NCBI GenBank assembly: GCA_027625915.1
Contig: JANTQA010000018.1
Coordinates: 658,501 to 722,500 of the forward strand
Origin: Anaeramoeba flamelloides
Taxonomy: Eukaryota; Metamonada; Anaeramoebidae
Length of the DNA: 64,000 bases
Direction: 5' to 3'
Shown here one piece after another: positions 55,020 to 64,000 of the stretch. The translations under genes and the position numbers were made by a program. Numbering within the stretch: position 1 is the stretch's first letter; each line of letters begins with the position of its first letter. The notes under the pieces are model-generated. The model ran no database searches, was not told where the DNA came from, and saw only the letters and a program-made list of their open reading frames with translations.

Positions 55020-55390
55020 CTTTTTTTTTTTATTTTATTATTTAGGAAGAAGTGTAAATTACACTCTAGATGTCCTTAGAGTTAAATTTCTGGAAGGAAA
55101 TTTAAACGTGAAATTTATGATTTCACGATTATTAATTAATGAAAATAATTTCAAACTATCACAGTTTAAAATTATTTCATTAAGATTTATTTCTTTTAAT
55201 TTATTTTGAAAAAGTAATCTAACTTTTTCATAGGAAGTACATACCCATAAAAAATGATCAATATTTAATATAATTTCTTTCTGTTTATACTTTAAACATA
55301 AATAGGCAAAATTTATTTGATTTTTTATTGATTACATAGTAATATATATTTAAGCAGTTGGTAAATGTTATCAATTTTAGAATTGTTGAA
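55020..55390 (-). mobile_element. LINE 3'-end fragment, minus strand
   Basis: Minus-strand frame, open to its stop next to gagtgtaatttacac, reads YLCLKYKQKEIILNIDHFLW then VCTSYEKVRLLFQNKLKEIN and ends with LRTSRV. It matches the 21199-21560 copy (LCLKY, HFLW, C-x2-Y, LKE-N-NEII) and keeps the frame where that copy has a slip. The zinc-knuckle first Cys-Pro is Ala-Tyr here. 5'-truncated with A-rich tail on the minus strand. Confidence 0.7.
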
Positions 55391-55469
55391 CTTGATATAT
55401 AATTTAAATATTTTTGAGTTTTAAATAAATAATTTTGATTTTTAATTATTGTAAAATAATTTTGTGGAG

Positions 55470-55920
55470 TGTCATAGGGTGCCGTAGAGTGCCTAGGTTT
55501 TTTTAATTTAAGAAATAAACCGAAAAATTCAGAAAATTTCGGTTTATTTCTTAAATTAAATAAAAAACCTAACGACGGGTTTCTTGTGGTTTTCTGTATT
55601 CTTTGTGAAGTGTTCTATGTTTTTTTTGAGGTTTTCTATTTTATTTCTGAAGTGTTCTAGGTTTTTTTGAGGTTTTCTATTTTATTTTAAAAATCTATTG
55701 CTTTTCCAAATAAATAGTAAACTCAATAAAACCTAACGAAAATCATTTGATTTTCCAAATAAATAAAAAACTCAAAAAAACCTAACGAAAGTCTATCAAT
55801 TTTCCGAATAAACAGAAAACTCAAGAAAACCTAACTACCTTTTTTTAATTAAAGAAATATTCCAAAAATTTCTTAAATTTTCTTTTTTTATTTTTTTAAT
55901 TAAAAAAAAAACCTTACTAC
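55470..55920. repeat. Second group of palindromic GTTAGGTTTTTT cassettes
   Basis: A clear hairpin lies at 55494-55571 (gaaataaaccgaaa / tttcggtttatttc between ctaggttttttt and aaaaaacctaac). Then come unit repeats with gttctaggtttttttgaggt and aaaaacctaacgaaa, and a second hairpin near 55838-55912. Flanked by gggtgccgtagagtgcctag. Same family as 18660-19830, in inverted orientation. Confidence 0.7.
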
Positions 55921-56207
55921 ACTTCCAACTTGTGGAATTCAGCAACTCATTTTAGGTGTCAATAAAAAACTTTTTCAAAGGATATAAAAATTTCAAAAGT
56001 AAATCTTTCTTTTTTAAAGTTGGTATTTTCTAAAAGTTAATTATTTTTGTTTTAATACCTCGACATTATTTCAATTTATTACTCTTTTGAAAACTTTAAT
56101 TTTTCATCAAATGACAAATTCTCTCTCTATTTGATTTTTTACTTTTAAATTTAAAAATATTTTTTATTTAAATTTCTTTTAAAGAAAAATTCAAAGTGAA
56201 AAATACT

Positions 56208-56486
56208 TTATGAAAATAAAATCAAACAACCAAAATTGTTATTTTCTTCAATAATCAAAGTAAAACAAAAAAAATGAAATTCGATGGGTGTGACAAATCT
56301 AAAATATGTAATTTTTTGAAAAATATAATTATTAATAGTTTCACATGACGATGTTCTTTTTTTTTTAAACGGAATATTTGAAAAATCCACTCTCGGTATC
56401 TCAATTAAATTTTCACAAGTAGTAGAATTTTTGAGATATTTTGAGAGTAAATTATTCTCTCTAAACCATTTTTCTATAGTGGTCAA
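56208..56486 (-). CDS. Hypothetical small protein or first exon
   Basis: Begins ATG with MTTIEKWFRENNLLSKYLKN, then CENLIEIPRVDFSNIPFKKK; this hydrophilic first two-thirds looks codon-like and unlike the surrounding noise. The last third is F/I-rich and may be read-through past a splice site (a GTGAAA donor and an atattttag acceptor lie inside). 92 codons if unspliced. No recognisable domain; no repeat partner seen. It could be a real short gene, the first exon of a longer one, or chance. Confidence 0.3.
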   Translation of the reverse strand: MTTIEKWFRENNLLSKYLKNSTTCENLIEIPRVDFSNIPFKKKRTSSCETINNYIFQKITYFRFVTPIEFHFFCFTLIIEENNNFGCLILFS

Positions 56487-57107
56487 TAATGAACATAAAA
56501 ATTATTTGATTTTTACTAATCAAAAAAATAATGATTTCTTAAATTATAAACTTTTTTTGGGTATATTATTAAATTTCAAATTTGGTCAAATTTCAAAATT
56601 GGTCAAATTGAAATTTTTCATATTTTTAAAGAGTTTCTTAATTATTATCATTGGTATGAAAGTTTTGAATGTTTTTTCATAGTTGTGGGAGGAAAAAACA
56701 AAACGATTATTTTGCGATTGGTAGTATTTTATTACTAAATTGTAGATAATCCAAAATTTTGAAATCATCAATACTAAATTTTTTTAAAAATTTCTTCGAA
56801 ATCCAATTTTAACCACCAAAGTTAAGTGGAAATTTTTTTGTCCTGAAAAAAAGTTGTAAAAGTCTAATTGGTCAGTTAATAATTTTTTTTTCAAAATCCT
56901 TGCTAAAATTTTCTAGCATACCATTCAAACCACCCAAAACTACTCTAGAATATCCTAACATACCTTAACATACCCAACCTACCCGTAAAGATGTTTTTAA
57001 AATGCCTACAGTCAATATATTTATATGGAATTAACTTTTTTGAAAAAAATGAGAATTTGACCAATTTTGAAATTTGACCAAATTAAAATTTAATAATTTT
57101 CCCCTTT

Positions 57108-57625
57108 TTTTCCGTCAAAGGGACAAAGCTGAGGGGGAAGGGGTGAATTAAATCCGTTTAAAGGGTTTGAATGGATATTAGAAGATAAAATTTATTTTAA
57201 TAATTTTGGGAATTTCAAATTGAAATGTAATTTTTCTAACATTTTCTATTTTTCAATTTTTTTTTATAAATATAATTGTTTTGCAAATTTTTTGTTTATT
57301 GGAAGATCAATAGTCACTTCGGGCTAAAATTAAATATTTAAATGTTATTGGGAGATGTAAAAATGAATTGAAAAAAATGATATTTATTTCTATTGGAATT
57401 TTCTTTGATCTTCAATTGGAGATCAAAATGAGTATAGTTATTTCTCTCAATGAGATTCTCCAAAATTTTGGTTTTTCAATTTTGTGAAGAAACTTGATTG
57501 TTTTATTAGTTTGGCTTCTTTACTGATATCAACTATTCTATGAGATGTATTATTATACTTTTATCATTTTTATTGATTTAAAAATTCTAATCTAAAAAAT
57601 AATTCATATTTGAAAAAATGTGTCA
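57108..57625 (+). repeat. Family G element, copy with one end
   Basis: The left end ccgtcaaagggacaaagctg, then cgtttaaagggtttgaatgg, ttggaagatcaatagtcact and atcttcaattggagatcaaa, follows the order of 63046-63750. The right terminal repeat is not recognisable; the adjacent family B copy starts at 57667. Confidence 0.6.
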
Positions 57626-57666
57626 GTTTGATAAAAATCATGTTTTTATAATTATATATTATAAAT

Positions 57667-58273
57667 TATTTCCCAATAAAGTGGGGCAAATTTATTTTAA
57701 AATATATCGATTAAACTCTATCTTCAAAAAACTATAAAATATCCAGAATTGTTAACAATCATTTATTGATTCTTGATAATAATTCAATTTCTTTAGACGT
57801 ATTCTATTACATAAATAAAATATTATTAAATTTTCTGATCTTCTATTTCGATATGATCTTTTTCAAGGGTTGAAAATTGGTGATTATTATTTTCTCTTAA
57901 TGATATGAAAAAATTAGTCCCAAAAATGTTTTAATCTCTTGATAAAATTTCCAATAGAATAAAAAACATATAACTGGATTTTATCATTTTACAAAATCCT
58001 TTGTATCCTTAACCATATAGTCCATTTTTTTTTTATTGAAATTGGTAGGACATTGTTATGTCCAAAAAAAGTGCTATTTTCATTTTTTTTCATTGTATCG
58101 AAATATTTCAATGAACATATTTTGAAATAAATACAATATGCATTGATCCAATTAGTATTAATATTTGATTAAATTTTGTATTATTGCAACGTTAACAAAA
58201 AGATCCACCACATAAAAGAGGATTTTTAAATGATATGATAAAAAAAAAAAAACCCAGTTTTTTGGAAATATCT
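57667..58273 (-). repeat. Family B element, copy 4 (inverted)
   Basis: Left end aataaagtggggcaaattta and right end aacccagttttttggaaata. Same landmarks as 29043-29631. About 600 bp, non-coding. Confidence 0.7.
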
Positions 58274-58462
58274 TATAAATATATATATATAAATATAAAA
58301 GTTTAAATACAATAAAATAATAACTTTTAAAAAAAAACAAAATTAAAAGTAAAAAATTTATTTAAATTTTTTAGAAAAATTCTCTAAGAAATTATATTTT
58401 CCCTTTTCCTTTTAAAAAAAATTCAATGATTTAAAAACCATTAAATTTTTTTTCTTGATTTA

Positions 58463-58464
<2 letters not shown>

Positions 58465-58495
<31 letters not shown>
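58465..58495. repeat. T31 homopolymer
   Basis: A run of 31 T residues downstream of the HOOK-like gene's 3' end. Length likely to be unreliable in assembly. Confidence 0.9.
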
Positions 58496-58499
<4 letters not shown>

Positions 58500-58611
58500 A
58501 AATTTATTAATATATTTTAATATTTATATATATTATTTATTATATAATATATAAAAATTGTTTATTAAAATAAAATAAATAAAAAAATGAATATGTGTTA
58601 ATTTGAAAGAA

Positions 58612-61600
58612 CTAATGAGCCTTTTTAAATTTATTAATTAATTTATTATTTTTTTTTATTAATTGATTGATTCGAAGAGTTTTTTCTTTATTTTTTTCAA
58701 CCAATAGACGCAATTTTTCGGTTAGTTGGATATTTTTATTAGTTAATTTTTTTTCTTTAATTTTTATTTCCTTTAATTCTTTTTCCAAATGTTGATTTTT
58801 TAATTTCAATTTTTCCGAATCATCATTTACTTCCTTTTTCATTTCACCATTCTTTGTATTCCCTGAATTCCCATTATCTTTATCGCTGCGCCCACCCTTT
58901 TCCAACTCATTTAATTTGAGTTGGATTTCTTTATTTTTATCAGTTAAAGTATTTTTCATATTTTTGTATTTGTCAATCAGGGTATTATTTTTCCTTATTA
59001 AATCATTTATTCGATTGGTCTTTTTAACGTTTTTTTGTTTGAGTTGCTGTGAGCCATTATTCAACTGATCATTTTGCTTTATTAATTCTTGAATTCTTTT
59101 TTCGTTTGAAAAGTTTTTTTTGATTTGCTCGTTTAATTGATTCTGCAATTTGTCCAAACTTGAATTGGAAACATTCTTCTCGATATTATTTTCGTCATTA
59201 TTTTCATGATCCTTCGTATTAGCATTACTCTTTTCATTTTTCAATTTTATCAAATTCAATTCTTGCTCTTTTAAGACTATTTGCTGCTGCAAGTCTTTGA
59301 TTTGGTTCGACAGTTGTAAGATCTTGTCTGCTGATTCCTTTTTTTTCGATAAATAACTCTTTCGGAATTCTTGGTATTTATCAATTATCGAATTATTCTT
59401 TCGAATTAATTCATTAATTTTTTTGGTTTTTTCTTGGGATATTATACCAATTTTCCTCAATTTTTGATTTTGTTCTGCGAATTTTTTATTTTTTTCTTTT
59501 AACTGTTGGATTTGTTGATGAAAGGATTTTCGCATTTCCTCATTTTGTGATAGCAGTTCATTTATTTTGGTTTCCAATTGCTTTAATTGCTGTTTTTCCT
59601 TTTCCTTATATTTTTGGTTTGTTGTTACCTCATTCTCCTCGATTTTTTGTTTTAATTCAATAATTTCTTCTTCTTTGTCTTCCAATTTTTGAATCAATTT
59701 TTCCGTTTTGGTCATATATTCAGTTTTCAATCTCTCCAATTGGATTTTTAATTCAACATTTAAATATCCATGGCTACTGCCACTGCCACTGCCACTATCA
59801 CTGCCACCGTCATTATCATTGCTACTATTATTGTTGTTTTCTTCATTGTTGTTTAATTTCTCCCTTTGTGAATTTAATTGGCCTTTTAACGTTTGCTGAT
59901 CTTTTAATAATTTCTCATATTTTTTTGTCATTCTAGCTAATTCCGTCTTTAATTGAATTATTTCTCTTGTCTTTTTTTTAATAATTTCGTTTTTTTTTTG
60001 ATTTATTAAATTGTTGTTGCTATTATTTGGGTCCTTTTTTAATATTAATAATTTATTTTTTTCCTTTAAGAAATTTAATTCCTTTTTTCACTTTTAAATA
60101 TTCTGATTTTAATATAGTTTCTTCCTTTTTCAAATTATTCTCATTGTTATTAACATTATGTTTGTTTTCATAATTTTTAAAAAAATTACTTTTTATTAAT
60201 CTTTCAGTTAAGTTTTCCTTATCCTGACGTAAATTTTCAATGATGCTTTTTAAAGATTCTATTGATTCATTTGAATTTTCGCTATTTTTCTTATCAAAAA
60301 GAAATTTATTATCATTTTTCTCATTTGGTGTACTCACCATCGAGATCGTTCTTCTGTGTGTTCTTTTTTTGCTTCGGTTTGCAAGAAGATTATTTTGCTT
60401 GTCTTTTGCTAATTTCCTATTTTGCATCGGCGAGGGACTTTTTCGATTGAGCACGATATTCCTTTGCGTTTTTTTATTATAAATAATATTATTAACATTA
60501 TTGGTGTTTTTGTTGTTCTGGCTGTTTTCAATCTCGGGATGTAAACTTATGGATCTTTTTTGGATGTTCCTCCTCGTCGGAATTTTTTTATTATTGTTAT
60601 TCTTTTTATTCTTTTGAATTTGATTATTATTATTCTTATTCTTATTCTTATTGTTATTTGGGCTTTGGATTTTACTTTGCTGATCTGCAATTTCTTCTAA
60701 TTGGGAAGTTAAATTTTCAATTTTTAATTCATATTCAATAATTGTTTTTTTAAAATCAATATTTGATAGTTGCAAATTTCTTTTATCATTAGCAACGTTC
60801 TCCATTTCCAATTTCAACTCATCATATTGGCTAATGTCTATTCGATTATTTTTTTCAAATTCAAGCTTTGTCTTTAATTCTTGATTTTCTTTACCTATTA
60901 TTTGCAATTTTTTAATCCCTTCAATTAATTGCTTTTGCTGTTGCTTATATTCCTTAATATCAAGCTCCTTTTTTTCAATAATCTTTTTAAATTTATTAAC
61001 AATGGTTTCAAATTGTTGGGACTTTTCTTTGTATCTTTCCTTATCCTTTTTCATTTTCATTTCAAATTCAGAGTCTTTATCATTTAAAGTTAGTTTTAAT
61101 ACCCCCAATTCATGCTCAACATGATTAATTTTTTCATTCAATTTTTGATTCAACCCTTCCAATATCTTGTTGTCCTTTTTTAATTGATTTTGATCACCAT
61201 TTATTTCCCTTTCATAGCTATCCATTTTTTTTTCAATTTTTTGCTTTTGCTTTTCAATTGTTTTCTTTTCAGATTGTAATTTCAAGATTAAAGTTTCCGC
61301 TTGAGTGGACATTTCCCCATTTCTTTTTTTTAACTCCAAGATTTCCTCTTCCATTGTTTCCTTTTCCTTTTTCAATTCCAAAATATTCTTTTTGAAGGTT
61401 TCAATTTGCTTTTTAGATTCCTCTTGTGATTTTTGATATATTTCTCGGAACTCTTTTAATTGTTGTAATGGCCCATTGTTTTCATTCTCCATTTGAAGAT
61501 CTTGTAATATTTTTTTTGTATCTTCGACTTGGATCTGTACAGATTCTAAAATATTTGAAATTGATTCTTCTTCATCTTCTTCATATTCATCATCTTCATT

Positions 61601-62314
61601 TTCAGTTTTCTTTTCCTTATCGCCTTCTTTATGAAACTTTACTAATTTGTTGACCATCTTGTCTAAAAAAATAATATTTTCAGATTGATCATTAATGGTA
61701 TTATTGTTTTTACCTTCCTGAAGTTGCGAATTCAATTGTGATTTCTCTAGTTTATGAGTCATCATCAATTGGTTGATCGTCTTGTTATATTCTTCTTGAC
61801 TTCTTTGCCGTTGATTTCGTAAATTAGAAATCTCTCGATCTTTTTCATTCAAATAATATTTGTTTTTTTCCATCCCATTTGAATTAATTTTATTTTCAAT
61901 GACCAACTTTTGATTCTCTTTTTCTAATTTGACATTTTCATTCTCATATTTAAATAATTGATCTAATGCTGTTTTTAATTTGGTATAACATTTTTGATTC
62001 TCGATTTTCAATTTAATATAATTTCGAAAATTATATTCCTTGTTTTTGATTTCGTTATAATCAAAATCATAATTATAGCCATCTTCATTAGACTCATTAT
62101 TTACAATCTGAGATAGATCTTGTAAAGATTCCTGTTGATGTCTAATAATTATCATTAATTCTTGTAACGTGTCCTTAGGTAATGTGTTTAAATTGTCTTC
62201 ATGAAAACTTTTTTCCTCACAATGAAGAGACGCAAATAACATTAACTGTAATACTCGTATTATTTGCTTTTTGTCTTCGCTTTTCGCAATAAGTGATGCA
62301 TTCCCAAATTCAAG
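58612..62314 (-). CDS. HOOK-like coiled-coil protein, long (5' end unresolved, one frame slip)
   Basis: Two minus-strand frames (60053-62314 and 58612 up to about 60055) read as one protein of about 1,230 residues if one base is skipped at the A7 run at 60056-60062. The second frame is open all the way back to the slip, with no stop between. The N-terminus (NASLIAKSEDKKQIIRVLQL-MLFASLHCEEK ... LQELMIIIRHQQES) matches the end of the HOOK/CCDC88 N-terminal calponin-homology-like domain (LIxxxxDxxELGRLLQLxLGCAVNCExK). It is followed by about 1,100 residues of heptad-rich coiled coil with acidic and Asn-rich breaks. Near the C-terminus a 20-residue motif recurs three times (INELIRKNNSIIDKYQEF, INDLIRKNNTLIDKYKNM, INQLIKKNNKLINKFKKA). 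HOOK proteins are dynein-dynactin cargo adaptors; that role here is inferred. No ATG opens the frame: an acceptor (aacaag) at 62315 suggests a 5' exon that I could not place. Confidence 0.72.
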
Positions 62315-63045
62315 CTTGTTATATTTTGAAAAAAACAATATTTTAAATAGAAATTAATATTAGAAATTAATATTTAATATTATGAATAAAATTGAAAAAT
62401 TTATTTAATTTTATAGATTAGTTTTTTCTTTTGAAAAAAATCAATAATAATGTATCTTGCATGAATAAAAATCCAGTTGTTGTGGATAGTATTGAAAAAA
62501 AATCCCTGGACTGGAAATAAGTACTGGACAAGATTATTAATTGTTAATATTAGGAACATTGTTGTGTTATTGATTAATAATTCCTTTAATTTAAGAATCA
62601 AATCCTATTTTTTTTTTTTAGAATTAAAACTCTGAAAATTATAACTTATATATACTTATTAGAATGATGATTAATTAAATTACACTTGTTCAAAATAATA
62701 TACTAACAATCAAAAAACATGAAATTAAAAATTATGTTTTTCCAAATTCATAGCAAATCTCTACAAAACTCGATTTTTTTTTTTCAAAATGGGTATATCT
62801 ACTTACGGTTTATCAAACAATTAAACGTCGTATTCTATAGATACCCCCACTTTAATGAACGTTATTTCGGTAGATTTATTGCTGAGTTTATAAAAAATTT
62901 ATTTAAGTTATAAAAAATTTGGTTTAGTTATAAAAAGTGATTTGATTTTACATTTTCCAATTACACAACAGTTTTCCTAATATTAACAATTAATAATGAT
63001 GTCAGGGCTTATTTTCATTATTGAGTTTTTTTTTCAATACAATAT

Positions 63046-63750
63046 AAACTATTTTTCAGTCAAAGGGGCCCAGTTGTAATGGGTGAAATACATGTGTTTA
63101 AAGGGTTTGCATAGATATTAGAAGAAAAAATTTATTTTGGAAATTTTCAAAATTGAAATCATTTTTTAACATTTTTGCACATTTTTATTTTTTGTTTTTT
63201 TTTAAAACATCATTCAGTTGCAAATAATTTTTTTATTGCAAGATCAACAGTCACTTGGTAAAAATGTGTTATTAAAGGTTATTGAACCTGTGGAAATCAT
63301 TGTTGAGAAAACATATTGATTTCGATTGGAATTCCATTTGATCTTTGATCTTGATATTTGCTTAATAAATGTGAAAATTTTTCAGTTCATTTTCATCTCC
63401 TTTTTCAAATAGAGACAACAAATACCAACAAACTTCGTTTGGGGGCTTATTTTCTAAAAGAAAAGTATGAAAAATGAAGTGAAAAATGTTTCATATTTAT
63501 TATTCAAATACCAGTAGAAGTTAAAAACGAACATCCTTGTTTTTCTCAATGGGGGCATAAGGATTTGATTTTTTCATTTTTTAAGAAAATCTATGGATTA
63601 ATTAGTTTTCTTTCAGACATATATCAACAATTCTTTGATGTGTATTAGTCTGTTTATTTCTTATTTGTTATTCAAAGGTCAATTATATAAAATAATTGAT
63701 ATTTGAAAAAAACGTTTTTTTGGGCCCCTTTGACTGAAACAGAGTTTATT
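63046..63750 (+). repeat. Family G element, full copy with nested family A
   Basis: Terminal inverted repeats aaactatttttcagtcaaag-gggccc at the left and gggcccctttgactgaaaca at the right enclose about 700 bp. A family A element is inserted at 63349-63516. The interior is non-coding. This is the only copy in the window with both ends intact. Confidence 0.75.
63349..63516. repeat. Family A element, copy 3, nested in family G
   Basis: Left ttgatatttgcttaataaat, right tttattattcaaataccagt; arms continue with cagttcattttcatct versus aaaaatgaagtgaaaa. About 168 bp. Its position inside a family G copy shows that family A was active later than this family G insertion. Confidence 0.65.
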
Positions 63751-64000
63751 AATTGTGATACCACTCAAATCAAAATTTTTACTGAATGATCTTTAAGTTG
63801 ATATATTTGAATTGGTTATGAGTTTTAAAAGTTTTTTATTCCGTGAAAATTTTTTTCATCCTAATTTTATCATTTTTATGATAATGTTACTTTTTTTGCT
63901 TTTACTAAGAAGAGTGATAAATTCATTTTTCTGATTATTGAAAGAAAATCAGATTTATGTAAGAATTTTTTTTTTCTTGTTTTAAAACAATTCCAAAATA

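Larger units (their letters stand above)
54862..58611. other. Intergenic region, LRR kinase to HOOK-like gene (convergent)
   Basis: Holds a LINE end (55020-55390), palindromic cassettes (55470-55920), a doubtful small ORF (56208-56486), a family G element (57108-57625), a family B element (57667-58273) and a T31 run. The piece 56490-57100 is unassigned AT-rich sequence. Confidence 0.5.
62315..64000. other. Region upstream of the HOOK-like gene, to window end
   Basis: Should hold the missing 5' exon(s) of the HOOK-like gene. The minus frame at 62401-62601 (NTIHNNWIF, YIIIDFFQKK) faintly resembles the middle of a HOOK N-domain but has no usable GT donor after it. A family G element fills 63046-63750. 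The plus frame at 62719-62913 is not supportable. Confidence 0.4.

Overview
This is a very AT-rich stretch of a protist nuclear genome. Exons encode K/N/E/S-rich proteins with asparagine and lysine homopolymers. Introns are GT-AG, and many are several kilobases long and packed with small transposable elements. The gene set (cAMP-receptor-like 7TM protein, RGS protein, LRR-TKL kinase, PAS protein, GCN5, DCN1-like, ZNF277, HOOK-like) points to an amoeboid or amoebozoan-grade eukaryote. Codon use, low complexity and family mix resemble Anaeramoeba or, less well, dictyostelids. That placement is inference; no rRNA or organelle gene is present to anchor it.

Layout, left to right: a two-exon ZNF277-type zinc-finger gene (+, 303-3906); a five-exon DCN1-like (DCUN1D) cullin-neddylation gene (+, 6006-14627); a three-exon cAMP-receptor-like GPCR (-, 17410-23083); a multi-exon gene (-, 27392-32844, 5' end missing) that joins a coiled coil, an RGS domain and two OsmC-type domains; a two-exon PAS protein (-, 35939-36708); a two-exon GCN5 acetyltransferase with bromodomain (-, 41311-45335); a two-exon LRR-TKL kinase (+, 49327-54861); a doubtful small ORF (-, 56208-56486); and a long HOOK-like coiled-coil gene (-, 58612-62314, 5' end unresolved). 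I rebuilt the exon joins by matching splice phases. Every complete model gives a total length divisible by three, which supports the joins.

The space between exons is mostly repeats. I see at least eight families of short inverted-repeat elements (MITE-like), 3' ends of a LINE whose C-terminal zinc-knuckle coding is still readable, a Tc1/mariner-like family, and clusters of 75-80 bp palindromic cassettes. The two largest joins (4.6 kb in the GPCR, 3.8 kb in DCUN1D) are introns inflated by nested elements.

The genes do not form a pathway cluster. The most unusual object is the RGS-OsmC-OsmC fusion. It couples a heterotrimeric G-protein regulator to tandem peroxide-detoxifying-type folds, and the first OsmC copy lacks its peroxidatic cysteine. 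Two long genes (RGS-OsmC and HOOK-like) each carry one apparent +1 frameshift at an A-run next to a stop codon. These are either homopolymer sequence errors or real recoding, and are worth checking.
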